Shown one piece after another: positions 44,738 through 53,422 of a stretch of 64,000 nt of DNA; positions within the stretch are counted from its first letter, which is position 1, and each line of letters opens with the position of its first letter. A program made the position numbers and the translations under genes. Under the pieces are notes generated by a model, which saw nothing but the letters and a program-made list of their open reading frames with translations, did no database searches and was not told the DNA's origin. This stretch comes from Streptomyces sclerotialus (GTDB taxonomy: Bacteria > Actinomycetota > Actinomycetes > Streptomycetales > Streptomycetaceae), in assembly GCF_040907265.1 (NCBI RefSeq), contig NZ_JBFOHP010000002.1, positions 8,184,001 through 8,248,000 of the forward strand. Direction: 5' to 3'.

Positions 44738-46006
44738 ATGACGAGCGGGCACCGGATGAAACGTCTGCTGGGACATCGGCTGGGGCGGCGGTTCGGGTGG
44801 CTGTGGGGAGCGTATGGGACCAGTGCGCTCGGCACCTGGCTCGCTTTCGGCGCGTTCCCGCTGATCGCCATCCAGGTCCTGCACGCCGGACCGGCCGAGG
44901 TCGCCGTGCTCTCCTCCGTGGGGGCTGCGGTGGGCGCGGCCGTAGCGGTGCCGCTCGGCCCATGGGTGGAGTTCCGCCGCAAGCGGCCGGTACTGATCAC
45001 GATGGACCTGATGCGGTTCGCGGCGCTGCTGACGATCCCCGTCGCGTACACGCTCGGCGCGCTCACCTTCTTCCAGCTCCTGCTGGTCTCGGTCGTCGTC
45101 GCGGCGGCCGACATCACCTTCCGCGCAGCCTCCGGCGCGTACCTGAAGACGCTGCTGCCGGCCGAGGACCTGCTCGTGGCCAATGCCCGCTTCGAGTCCA
45201 CGACTTGGACGACCACGATCATTGGACCGCCACTGGGTGGCGCGGCGATCGGGCTCTTCGGCCCGGTGGTGACGGTGCTGGCCGACGCGGTCAGCTACCT
45301 GCTCTCGGCTCTGGGCATCCGCGCGATCGGCGGGCACGAGCCGCGGCCCGAGCGTCAGGAGGCCACGCGCATGCGGGCCCGGACTCTGCTCGACGGCTGG
45401 CGCTACATCCTCGCCGACGCGACGCTGCGTCCGCTCTTTTTCCACACCGCCCTCTTTCAAGGGCTGGTGATGGCCACTCAGCCGCTGCTGGCCGTGCTGA
45501 TGCTCGGCCCACTCGGGTTCACACCGTGGCAGTACGGTCTTGCCTTCGCCGCGCCCTCGATCGGTGGGCTGCTCGGTTCGCGGCTGGCCCGCCCGCTCGT
45601 CAGCCGGTTCGGACAGCACCAGGTCCTGGTCGTCACCGGGGCCCTGCGCGCGATCTGGCCCATCGGCCTGGCCTTCCTGGGACCGGGCACCGGTGGACTG
45701 CTGCTGGTGATCGGCGTCGAGCTCGGGCTCATCTTCTGCTGTGGGGTCTTCAATCCCGTCTACGCCACCTACCGTCTGGAGTGCACCGCAACCCACCGGG
45801 TTGCCCGCACGCTGTCGGCTTGGACGGTGACGACCAAGGCCTCGACCGCGCTACTGACGGCCCTCTGGGGCGTGCTGGGGAGCCTGCTCGGCCCGCGTAC
45901 GGCCATCGGTCTGGCCGGCGTGCTGCTACTGGCGACCCCGTTCCTGCTCCCCCGTCGCACGGCAGCGCCTCTGTCCAAGCCGGAGCCGACACCGAGCCGC
46001 ACCTGA
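44738..46006 (+). CDS. MFS transporter (enterobactin-exporter/drug efflux type)
   Basis: A 422-residue protein with twelve predicted helices and the cytoplasmic loop motif after helix 2 (GPWVEFRRKRPVLITMDLMR), characteristic of the MFS_3 group (multidrug and siderophore exporters). Helix 1 begins near residue 25 (WGAYGTSALGTWLAFGAFPL). ATG 44738 is preceded by GAGGGGCGG. It stands alone before a decayed insertion-sequence end. The substrate is unknown. Confidence 0.9.
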   Translation: MTSGHRMKRLLGHRLGRRFGWLWGAYGTSALGTWLAFGAFPLIAIQVLHAGPAEVAVLSSVGAAVGAAVAVPLGPWVEFRRKRPVLITMDLMRFAALLTIPVAYTLGALTFFQLLLVSVVVAAADITFRAASGAYLKTLLPAEDLLVANARFESTTWTTTIIGPPLGGAAIGLFGPVVTVLADAVSYLLSALGIRAIGGHEPRPERQEATRMRARTLLDGWRYILADATLRPLFFHTALFQGLVMATQPLLAVLMLGPLGFTPWQYGLAFAAPSIGGLLGSRLARPLVSRFGQHQVLVVTGALRAIWPIGLAFLGPGTGGLLLVIGVELGLIFCCGVFNPVYATYRLECTATHRVARTLSAWTVTTKASTALLTALWGVLGSLLGPRTAIGLAGVLLLATPFLLPRRTAAPLSKPEPTPSRT

Positions 46007-46070
46007 CGGCCACCACAGCCGTCAGTGCGACCGGATGGCGCACGTGGCGCGGCGTAACCCCGGGTCGTGC

Positions 46071-46295
46071 TCAGCTGAGGGCTGTCGGAGCGAGCCGGAT
46101 GGCGTCGGACCGCGGACGGATCCTCATCGGCCGGGGCGGCCCGGCCGCATCGGCGGGGCCGACCTGAGCCGATCGGGGCTCTGGTGTGGGACGGGTCAAG
46201 CGGCGGGTCACGAGGGTGATGATGGTCCAGTTGATGTGTGCCTCGCTGTGCTGCGGGAGCCTTTCATCATCCCGGACATTCCTCCGCGCCGGCGC
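46071..46295 (-). mobile_element. IS5-type transposase C-terminal stump
   Basis: The minus frame contains RRNVRDDERLPQHSEAHINW, then TIITLVTRRLTR, the C-terminal helix motif of IS5-group DDE transposases (R-x-VRDxERL-x-xxSEA-x-x-xW). A stop follows at 46071. The rest of the gene is missing. A related stump with the same motif and the same orientation is at 54707-55108. Confidence 0.75.
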
Positions 46296-46980
46296 CCAGC
46301 AGCGCCGCGGGGATGAGCTGCTGCTCACCGCGGTGCACCGGTTCGCCGCCCAGCTACCGCTGTCGGTCCGGCAGCGGGTACGCGCTGGTCTCCATTGGGG
46401 TGCAGCGCGGGCAAGAACACCGCCGCGCAGCTGCTTGCACGGCTCAACTCCCCCTCTCTCTAGCAGAGTTGGGGATGCCCGCTCGAGGCTCAGGCGCTGT
46501 CGTCGGCGCACGGGGAGCCGCTGCCGTACCCGAAACCCCCCACCCGGGACAAGCCGGCACTGCGGGTGTGGTGGGCGGGGTCGGAGATGACGTCCATCAG
46601 CCGGGAACTGGTACGCCCTATACCCAAGGGGCCCGCAGTTCGCCGAGGGCGCGCTGGTGTCTGCGGAGCTGGTGCGCATGCTTCGGGGCGCTCCAGGACG
46701 AGGCCCCCGCCCGGTACAAGCGGTGGCGCGTCAACTCGGGGCGGGCCGGGTACGGCTGGTGTGCAGGACCCGGGTGACGGAGTTGCTGAGGAAGGGATCG
46801 TAGGCGGTGCACAGGCACCCCGCTCACCCCCGGCACGCAACGGCTCCGGCCCACCTCGACGCGGTCCACCTGCCGATTCATCCGAGATCTGCAGGTCGAG
46901 CGCGTGACTCCGCGCGCGGCCGGCACCGACGTGGAAACCGCCCTGGCACCTCGGTCATCAGGGGGTTGCTGGGGGTGGGC
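46296..46980. other. Decayed sequence between IS stump and TnsA relic
   Basis: No intact gene is seen in these 685 bases. Several short plus-strand stretches look formerly coding (for example PLPYPKPPTRDKPALRVWWA, then SEMTSISRELV around 46510-46620, and FAEGALVSAELVRMLRG in another frame at about 46635-46690). They are in different frames and I cannot assign a family. Confidence 0.5.
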
Positions 46981-46983
46981 GTG

Positions 46984-47271
46984 ATGGACGACGCAGGGGC
47001 TCTGGTGAGTTACCGATGCCGGGACGGTGAATGCGTCGAGGGCCTGGCGTGGCGATCGGTCCCGCTGGATCGGCTGGTCCAGGCAACTCCGGGGCGCACG
47101 GTCCGGTGGTACCGAGGGCAGAGGCACTTCTCATGAGTCTACGGGTTTCGGCACACTGAGTGATCGCGTGATCTGCGGGAGTCGCCTGGAGCTGGTGAGG
47201 CTTCTCTTCGCCGACTTCGTCCGGTCCGTACGGGGCATCCATCGTCGCGCAGCCGTTTCCTCCGGTGATAT
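46984..47271 (+). pseudogene. TnsA-like transposase endonuclease subunit, 5-prime fragment
   Basis: From ATG 46984 the frame reads DDAGALVSYRCRDG, then LAWRSVPLDRLVQATPGRTV, RWYRGQRHFS and a stop. After a frame change it continues as DRVICGSRLELVRLLFADFV, then RSVRGI. Together these match the N-terminal half of actinobacterial TnsA-like proteins (WYRGQRHYSG, then ESRLELARLLFADFD), the strand-cleaving partner in heteromeric Tn7-type transposition. The catalytic C-terminal part is lost and no TniA/TniB-type gene is nearby. Confidence 0.7.
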
Positions 47272-47303
47272 CGGCTCTGCCCAGAACGTTCCGCCGCGCG
47301 CCG

Positions 47304-47975
47304 CTACGGAGTCACCAAGGGAAGCGGGGCGAAGACGTGTCGCTCCCACAGCCGACGCGACGCCTCCTCCGGATAGGTGGCGACCGTCGGCGCGGTGTCG
47401 AAGAGTTGGACGCGGCGCTGGCCGCTGTTGTAGGCGGGCCAGCCCGGATCTCCCGTGGTGGCGAAGGCGGTCCAGGCGGACCGGAAGCGGGCGGACAATG
47501 CCCCGGCCTCGGGCGACGGCGTGGGACCGATCAGCATTTCCCCGATGCCGCCATAAACACCGAAGGTCAGAGGCACGTCCAGGCCGTGGCAGGCGCCGAG
47601 CGCACCGTCGTCGGCGGGGGAGAACGCGGTCGGTGTGCAGGCGACGGGACCAGCGGTGGACGTACTCACGCATCCGGGGCCGAGTGCGGCCCCGGCCTCG
47701 GCCAGCTTGCGCGGATCCACGCCGGCCAAGTCGGCCACCGTCGGACGCGGTCCGATCCCGCCGGCCAGGGTCTCGGCGACGTCCTTGGCCAACGCAACCG
47801 AGAAGAAGGGTCCTGGCACGCTCTGGGCGATGGCCCTATGGAACAGCGACCGGGCCCGGGGCATGGCCATGAGGGCGGCGATGGATCCGGCGCCGGCCGA
47901 CTCGCCGAAGACGGTGACCTGCTCCGGATCTCCTCCGAAGGCGGTGATGTGCTCCCGCGCCCACTCCCCATTCGT
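47304..47975 (-). pseudogene. Type-B carboxylesterase, 5-prime truncated and internally deleted
   Basis: The minus frame starts mid-protein at [20 protein letters not shown] and holds the nucleophile motif [10 protein letters not shown], then runs to [20 protein letters not shown]. At that point a block of roughly 130 residues usual in carboxylesterases (including the acidic and His catalytic residues' surroundings) is absent. It ends with the usual tail ([20 protein letters not shown]). The 5-prime end is cut where the tap upstream region begins, so a recombination joint lies near 47976. Confidence 0.75.
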
Positions 47976-47977
47976 GC

Positions 47978-48026
47978 GTACGCGATTAGTACGCCTTCTG
48001 TACGGTGAACGTGCGCGAACGGTACG
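47978..48026 (+). promoter_or_regulatory. Five 11-bp-phased GTRCG iterons upstream of tap
   Basis: GTACG occurs at 47978, 47989, 48000 and 48022, and GTGCG at 48011, so five pentamers recur at exactly 11-base intervals, one per helical turn on one DNA face. The array ends 34 bases before the tap ATG, in the promoter. A role as a binding array for a regulator, perhaps Tap itself, is inferred. Confidence 0.65.
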
Positions 48027-48060
48027 CTTCTTGAGATAGGGTGGGAGCAGGAGGTGTTCC

Positions 48061-50313
48061 ATGTCCGAGTTGTTCGACGCGGTCGACGCGCTGGTCGCGT
48101 CCCGCGCTCCGCTGCCGCCGGCGGCGGAGCGCAAGCGGCTGCGCCAGGCGCATGGCCTGACGCTGGACGAGGTGGCCGGTGCGCTGAATGTGCGCCGGGC
48201 CACGGTGTCCGGCTGGGAGTCGGCCAAGAAGCCGACCGAGCCGCGCGGTCCGGAACGTGAGGCGTACGCGCGACTGCTCAGGCAGCTCGCGGAGCTCTAC
48301 CCCGCCCCCGGCCCGACGGAGGAGCCGGCCGCTGCGGCCGCGGTACCGGAGTCGTTCACCGGCACGGCCCCCGAGGTCGCGGCCGAGTCTGCACAGGAGG
48401 CCGCCCAGAGCGCCCCCACCCCCACTTCCGCCCCCACTTCCACTTCCACCCCCGCTCCCGTTGCCGCTGCTCCGCAGGCCGCAGCGCGTCCGGCGCGCAC
48501 CGCCAGGAGCACGTCGGCCTCCCGCCGCCCAGGGACGCGGAAAGCGGCCCCGGCCAGCACCGTCAGCACCCCGGCGAGCACCGACCCGCGCTTCGAGAAC
48601 GGGCCGTTGGCGGTCGTCGACGTCGAGGACGGGAAGGTACTGGCGTACTGCGTCGGCGGCCTGGTCCTGGACGTGCCCGCCAAATCCCTCCCGGCACTGA
48701 TCGACTGGACGCTCAAGGAGGCGAAGCTGGGGCAGCCCAAGCTGTCCGGCCCGGGCAAGGACGCCGATCCGCTGCTGGTCCTCACCGAGTCCGCCCTGGA
48801 GCGCTACGGCCTGCCGGCCGCCCTCAGCGAAGAGGAGCGGCTCGCTGGGCGGATCCCGGAAGGCCACAAGGTCATCAAGCAGCTGGCCCGCGCCGAGTGG
48901 CAGCTGACCAAGCGCGGGTTCGGGCCGTGGGCACGGATCTACCGCCCGGCCAAGGGCTCGGAGCGGGCCTGTGTGCAGCTGTGCATTCCCTCCTGGCACG
49001 CGCTGGACTCCCGGCACTGGGGCGAGGCCGGGCAGCTGCCGCCGGCCGACCTCGCCCGCGTCCTGGGGACGTACGCCTCCCGGGTGATGACGCCGCGCGG
49101 CTCCACCGCCGTCACCGGCCTGGAGCTGATGACCGCGCTGCACCCGCCGACCCGCGCCTCCGAGCCGGATGCCGACGGCCGCCGCCACTCCGAGCACAAC
49201 CCCGGCTCGCTGGGGAAGGACCCGGTGGACTGCGCACCGTGCGAGGCCCCCGACGGACACCCGCTCCTGGCGGCCCTGCCGCGCTTCCACGTCCGCGGCC
49301 CCGACGAGAAGCTCTTCGAGGAGGCGTACGACTGGGCGCGCCCGATGACCGACGACGAATGCCTGCACCGCAACCTGGTCGGCATCGACGTGAACCTCGC
49401 CTTCGCCGCCGGCGCCAACGGACTGCCCGTCGGCCTCGGCGCGCCCACGCACGTCACGAACCCGGTCTTCGATGCGAAGCTGCCCGGCTCCTGGCTGGTC
49501 GACCTCTCCCACGTCGACCTCTCCCGCGTGAAGGTCGCCAAGGACAAGTGGGCAGAGCTGGACAGCGCGCTGCTGCCCAGCCCGTTCACGCCGAAGGGCG
49601 AGCGCCCCGAGGGCCCGGCCTGGTACGCGACCCCGACCGTCGCCTATGCGGTGGAGCTGGGTTATGAGGTGCGCCCGCTGGAGGCGTACGTCCGGTACGA
49701 GAACGGCCGCTACCTGGACGGCTGGTACACCCGGCTGCGCGACGCCTACCTCGCCACGATGGCCGACCTCGGCGTCGACGCGAACCTGTCGCCGGAGGAC
49801 TTCCTGGCGGCGATGGAGGGCTACCGCGGCCGCGACCCGGAGCTGGCGATCGTGGTGTCCGCGATCAAGGCGACGGTCAAGGGCGGCCTGGGCAAGCTGC
49901 GCGAGCGCCCGCGCGGGGAGGGCTGGCGGCCGGGTGAGCCGTGGCGGGCGCTGTCCCGGCCCACCTGGCGCCCTGACATCCGCGCGGCGGTCATCTCCCG
50001 TACCCGGATCAACCTCCACCGCAAGATCGTCAAGCACGCGGCGTTCACCGGCCAGTACCCGGTCGCGGTCCTCTCCGACTGCGTCGTGTACGCGGTCAAC
50101 GGCGAATCGCCGCTGGACTTCCTGCCCTACCGCGAGGGCAAGCCGCTGCCCGGCGGCTTCAAGCTCGGCGTGAACCCCGGCCTGGTCAAGCACGAGGGCA
50201 CGCAGACCACGCTGTGGGGCGAGGGCGTACGGGAGCAGTTCAACGCCCCCGAGCTCAACCTCGCCCGGTACATCAAGGACGGCACCGTCACCAATGTCGA
50301 CAACGGGGAGTAG
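48061..50313 (+). CDS. tap: Telomere-associated protein Tap
   Basis: A 750-residue protein. In linear Streptomyces replicons Tap binds the single-stranded telomere overhang and recruits the terminal protein for end patching. The N-terminus is an XRE-type helix-turn-helix ([20 protein letters not shown], then [13 protein letters not shown] at residues 25-58). A Pro/Ala/Thr-rich linker (80-180) follows. The long C-terminal domain includes [20 protein letters not shown] near residue 441 and [20 protein letters not shown] near 647. The length is close to the roughly 740 residues of known Tap proteins. GGAGGTG precedes ATG 48061. tpg follows after 7 bases. The identification rests on the arrangement and on recalled family sequence. 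Confidence 0.93.
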   Translation: MSELFDAVDALVASRAPLPPAAERKRLRQAHGLTLDEVAGALNVRRATVSGWESAKKPTEPRGPEREAYARLLRQLAELYPAPGPTEEPAAAAAVPESFTGTAPEVAAESAQEAAQSAPTPTSAPTSTSTPAPVAAAPQAAARPARTARSTSASRRPGTRKAAPASTVSTPASTDPRFENGPLAVVDVEDGKVLAYCVGGLVLDVPAKSLPALIDWTLKEAKLGQPKLSGPGKDADPLLVLTESALERYGLPAALSEEERLAGRIPEGHKVIKQLARAEWQLTKRGFGPWARIYRPAKGSERACVQLCIPSWHALDSRHWGEAGQLPPADLARVLGTYASRVMTPRGSTAVTGLELMTALHPPTRASEPDADGRRHSEHNPGSLGKDPVDCAPCEAPDGHPLLAALPRFHVRGPDEKLFEEAYDWARPMTDDECLHRNLVGIDVNLAFAAGANGLPVGLGAPTHVTNPVFDAKLPGSWLVDLSHVDLSRVKVAKDKWAELDSALLPSPFTPKGERPEGPAWYATPTVAYAVELGYEVRPLEAYVRYENGRYLDGWYTRLRDAYLATMADLGVDANLSPEDFLAAMEGYRGRDPELAIVVSAIKATVKGGLGKLRERPRGEGWRPGEPWRALSRPTWRPDIRAAVISRTRINLHRKIVKHAAFTGQYPVAVLSDCVVYAVNGESPLDFLPYREGKPLPGGFKLGVNPGLVKHEGTQTTLWGEGVREQFNAPELNLARYIKDGTVTNVDNGE

Positions 50314-50320
50314 GTAGGCG

Positions 50321-50881
50321 ATGGCCAAGGAATTCGGGGACGGCCTGGACCAGGCGGTGCAGAAGGCGTTCACCCGCCCGGCGCCGAAGTCGGCCGGCGC
50401 CCAGATGCGGTACCTGGTCAAGCAGCTCAAGGGCACCCGCGCGGTCGCCCAGATGCTGCGGATCTCCCAGCGCACCGTGGAGCGGTATGTGAAGGACCAG
50501 ATCAAAAAGCCCCGCCCGGACCTCGCCGCGCGCCTGGAGCGCGAGGTGAAGAAGCGGTGGCAGCCCCAGATCCGGGCCAAGGCCCGGCAAAAGGCGGCAA
50601 CCACCGGCGGCATCGTCATCGACACCCGCGCCCGCCTCGGCTACACCGCACCCATCGGCACCACCGACCAGGACCGCATCCGCCACCTGACCGTCGCCCT
50701 ACCGCCGCAGTACGCCGCCCGCCTCTTCGACGCACAGGAGGCCGGCGCCGGCGAGCAGCAGCTCAAGGAGATCGCGGCCGAAGCGCTCAAAGAGGTGTAC
50801 TTCCAGGACAGCGGCCGCCGCGCCGGCAGCCTGGAAGAAGTCCGGTTCACGGACATCGAGCACCTGGAGTTCGACCTGTAG
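50321..50881 (+). CDS. tpg: Telomere terminal protein Tpg
   Basis: A 186-residue protein that becomes covalently attached to the 5-prime telomere ends and primes DNA patch synthesis. The N-terminal half has a helix-turn-helix-like segment (GTRAVAQMLRISQRTVERYV, residues 38-57) and a basic stretch (KKPRPDLAARLEREVKKRW). Thr114 (in YTAPIGTTDQDRIRHL) corresponds by position to the Thr reported as the nucleotide acceptor in S. coelicolor Tpg. Length and order after tap match the conserved tap-tpg operon. A strong terminator follows 21 bases after the stop. Confidence 0.94.
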   Translation: MAKEFGDGLDQAVQKAFTRPAPKSAGAQMRYLVKQLKGTRAVAQMLRISQRTVERYVKDQIKKPRPDLAARLEREVKKRWQPQIRAKARQKAATTGGIVIDTRARLGYTAPIGTTDQDRIRHLTVALPPQYAARLFDAQEAGAGEQQLKEIAAEALKEVYFQDSGRRAGSLEEVRFTDIEHLEFDL

Positions 50882-50902
50882 GAGCCGCGCCCCGAGCAGC
50901 CG

Positions 50903-50933
50903 GCGAGCCCGGACCGATGTGGTCCGGGCTCGC
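50903..50933 (+). terminator. Terminator of the tap-tpg operon
   Basis: GCGAGCCCGGACC (50903-50915) pairs perfectly over 13 bp with 50921-50933 around a 5-base loop, 21 bases after the tpg stop. Confidence 0.9.
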
Positions 50934-51047
50934 TCGCGTATCCGCGGAGATCGATGGTGTGACTGAGCGTTCCAAGTGATGCCCCGTCAGCCATCCCGAT
51001 GTCCTCGCCCCAGCCACTGCCCGAGGGCTCAACTGCACCGTTCGAAT

Positions 51048-51087
51048 GTCGGTGAGTCGGTGAGTCGGTGCGTTGGTGCGTCGGTGC
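51048..51087 (+). repeat. 8-bp tandem repeat, 5 units
   Basis: Five 8-bp units GTCGGTGA/GTCGGTGC (one with a T for C) lie in the gene-free stretch between the tpg terminator and the CMD promoter. Nothing else is evident in 50934-51183. Confidence 0.88.
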
Positions 51088-51183
51088 GTCGGCCGTGGTC
51101 GAGCCATGGAAGCTCCGTGGACGGCGAGTCCTTCGCCATCCGACGGGCGTCGACGGCGGGGAGACGCGGGTCACATCCGTCCG

Positions 51184-51210
51184 TGTCACAGGACGTCGGG
51201 CCACCTCGTC
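51184..51210 (+). promoter_or_regulatory. ECF41-type promoter of the CMD gene
   Basis: TGTCACA (51184-51190) and CGTC (51207-51210) are separated by 16 bases, matching the published ECF41 consensus for the -35 and -10 elements. They lie 40 bases upstream of the CMD start codon, whose product is the classical ECF41 target, and the sigma gene itself is next. Confidence 0.85.
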
Positions 51211-51249
51211 TCAGGGGTGTAGCCATTGACGACCACAGAGGAGCACACC

Positions 51250-51723
51250 ATGGACGCGAGGCTGGACTACTTCGCCGACCCGACCGCCGGCAAGGCCCTG
51301 AAGTACTTCATGTCGGCGGGCAAGGCGCTCAAGGACTCGCCGCTGCCGGCCGCGACGCAGGAGCTGGTGGCACTGCGCGTGAGTCAGATCAACGGCTGCG
51401 CCGTCTGCATGGACATGCACACCAAGGAGGCCGCCGCTGCCGGCGAGACCACGGTGCGGCTGAACCTGGTCGCGGCGTGGCGGGAGGCCACGGTCTTCAC
51501 CGAGGCCGAGCGTGCCGCGCTGGAACTGGCGGAGGAAGGGACCCGGGTCGCGGATGCGGCCAGGGGCGTCAGCGATGAGGTGTGGTCGTACGCCGCCGAG
51601 CACTACGACGAGGAACAGCTCACCGCCCTGGTGGTCCTGGTCTCCTTCATGAATGCGGTGAACCGGCTGAACATCATCACCCAGCAGCCGGCCGGCAACT
51701 ATCAGCCCGGACAGTTCCACTGA
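51250..51723 (+). CDS. Carboxymuconolactone decarboxylase-family (AhpD-like) protein
   Basis: A 157-residue protein with the CxxC-x3-H redox motif (NGCAVCMDMHTKEA at about residues 53-66) and the AhpD-like helical pattern (ELVALRVSQINGC; then LVVLVSFMNAVNRLNI). Such CMD proteins are the usual partner of ECF41 sigma factors. ATG 51250 follows GAGGAG. The promoter is the ECF41-type site at 51184-51210. It is 177 bases upstream of the sigma gene on the same strand. Confidence 0.93.
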   Translation: MDARLDYFADPTAGKALKYFMSAGKALKDSPLPAATQELVALRVSQINGCAVCMDMHTKEAAAAGETTVRLNLVAAWREATVFTEAERAALELAEEGTRVADAARGVSDEVWSYAAEHYDEEQLTALVVLVSFMNAVNRLNIITQQPAGNYQPGQFH

Positions 51724-51900
51724 ACGGCATCAGCGACTGGCTCGGGGTCCGGCTGCGGACTCCGGGCCCGGGTCCGCAGCCCGGGTCCGCAGCCTGGGCC
51801 CGGTGGCGTTGGCGTGACCACCGGTGGTCCGGATGATCACAGAGGATGTCTGCGCCGGGGAGTGGCGCTGGGCCGGAAGGCACAGGGGAGGGGTTTCGTC

Positions 51901-52824
51901 GTGAACAAGGTCGAGGAGTTCGAGGAGCTGCGGCCGCTGCTGTTCTCGATCGCCTACCGGATTCTGGGCAGCGTGGGGGAGGCCGAGGACGCGGTGCAGG
52001 AGACGTGGCTGCGCTTCGACGGCTCGGCGACCCAGGTCGCGTCGGCCAAGGCGTTTCTGTCGGCCACGGTGACGCGGATCTCGATCGACGTGCTGCGCTC
52101 CGCGCGGGTGAGGCGGGAGGAGTACGTGGGCCCGTGGTTCCCCGAGCCGCTGCTCAGCGATCCGTATCAGGATCCGGTGCGTTCGGCGGAGCTGGCCGAC
52201 TCGGTGTCGATGGCGGCGCTGCTGCTCCTGGAGCGGCTCAGCCCGCTGGAGCGGTCGGTGTTCGTGCTGCGTGAGGTGTTCGGTTTCGGGTTCAACGAGG
52301 TGGCCGCGGCGGTGGGGCGCTCGGAGGCGGCGTGCCGGCAGTTGCTGGTACGGGCACGGCGGCACATGCAGGCCGGGCGGCCACGGTTCGAGGCGGACCG
52401 TCAGGAGCGGCAGGAGCTGGCGGCGCGGTTCTTCGAGGCACTGAAAGATGGTGACGTGGGCGGGCTGCGGAAGCTGCTGGCCGCCGACGTCCAGCTGGTT
52501 GGGGACGGCGGCGGCAAGGCCCCGCAGCTCGCCAAGGCCGTCAGCGGCACCGAGAACGTGGCCCGGCTGCTCGCCTCCGTCTTCCCCCTGCTCGCCCGGA
52601 TCGACGTGACGTTCGAGCCGCACGAAATCAACGGGCAGCCCGGCGCGGTCTTCCGCGACCGGGACGGCAAGGTGCTCCACGTCCTGGCCCTCGAGGTGCT
52701 CGACGGACGGATCCGGACCATTCGCTCAGTGATCAATCCAGACAAGCTCGGCCACCTCGGGCCGGTCGCCGACGCCTGGGCCATTGACCGCGAGGTGAAG
52801 CAGGCCCGGAGGCAGGTGAAGTGA
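51901..52824 (+). CDS. ECF41-group sigma factor (SigJ-like)
   Basis: A 307-residue sigma factor with region 2 (LFSIAYRILGSVGEAEDAVQ) and region 4 (LSPLERSVFVLREVFGFGFN, then EVAAAVGRSEAACRQLLVRA), followed by a 100-residue SnoaL-like domain that acts as a fused regulator in place of an anti-sigma factor. All three ECF41 signatures are visible: GPWFPEPLL in the linker, DGGGK, and NPDKL near the C-terminus. GTG 51901 has GGGGAGGGG upstream. Its target is the CMD gene immediately upstream. Confidence 0.95.
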   Translation: MNKVEEFEELRPLLFSIAYRILGSVGEAEDAVQETWLRFDGSATQVASAKAFLSATVTRISIDVLRSARVRREEYVGPWFPEPLLSDPYQDPVRSAELADSVSMAALLLLERLSPLERSVFVLREVFGFGFNEVAAAVGRSEAACRQLLVRARRHMQAGRPRFEADRQERQELAARFFEALKDGDVGGLRKLLAADVQLVGDGGGKAPQLAKAVSGTENVARLLASVFPLLARIDVTFEPHEINGQPGAVFRDRDGKVLHVLALEVLDGRIRTIRSVINPDKLGHLGPVADAWAIDREVKQARRQVK

Positions 52825-52894
52825 CCTTGGGACCGGTGTGGACCGACTCGTTCACCGGCAGCTCATGGCAGCGACCGCGCGGCGGCCGATTCGC

Positions 52895-53184
52895 TCATCC
52901 GGCGAGATTGAGGTTGTGCAGGCGGGCAATGCCGCGCATCGCGTGCTGGACCGCCGTCACCGCGGAGCCTGCGATCGCGCAAGGTCTTCCAGGCCTTCAT
53001 GCGGGCGAAGACGTGCTCGACGCGGACCCGGACGTGTCAATGGCTCTTGTTGTGCGCCTGCCTCCAGCCGGGGAGTTCCGCGCCCGTGCGACGGCGGTGA
53101 GGGATGACCAGCCCCGTTCCGCGGTAGCCGCCGTCGGCGATCGTCACGGTCTCGCCGACGGCGTCCTTCGCGCCGATCGGCATT
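52895..53184 (-). mobile_element. DDE transposase C-terminal half (inverted piece)
   Basis: The minus frame reads IGAKDAVGETVTIADGGYRG, then TGLVIPHRRRTGAELPGW and HNKSH followed by a stop. It continues as RVEHVFARMKAWKTLRDRRL and, after a shift, LHNLNLAG and a stop at 52895. This is the C-terminal half of an IS5-group DDE transposase. Its natural upstream neighbour is found on the opposite strand at 53185-53300. Confidence 0.8.
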
Positions 53185-53300
53185 TGACGAACCATCAGGT
53201 AGTCGTCGCTGCCGACAGCCGACCGGTGGTCGTGGTCGACCGGCCACTGCCGGGCAACCGTAACGACTGCCGGGCCTGGGCCGAGTCCGACTCAGCCCGG
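53185..53300 (+). mobile_element. DDE transposase central piece, opposite orientation
   Basis: The plus frame reads HLTNHQVVVAADSRPVVVVD, then RPLPGNRNDCRAWAES, and then unrelated residues and a stop. In intact members the sequence after CRAWEES is GAKxAVGKTxTIADGGY, which here lies on the minus strand ending at 53184. The two pieces meet head to head. Confidence 0.78.
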
Positions 53301-53422
53301 TGAACGGGGCTGTCCAAGACGGCTCCGACGCCATGATCACACCAACCACGGCCACATGAGCGAGTCTGAACCCGGGATCAATCCGGTTGCGGCGAAACCG
53401 GCGATCCCGATGAGGTACCTCC

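Noticed and set aside
47986..50625. 879-codon minus-strand open frame over tap
   Set aside because: tap and tpg on the plus strand have family motifs, ribosome sites, operon spacing and a terminator; the antisense frame has none.
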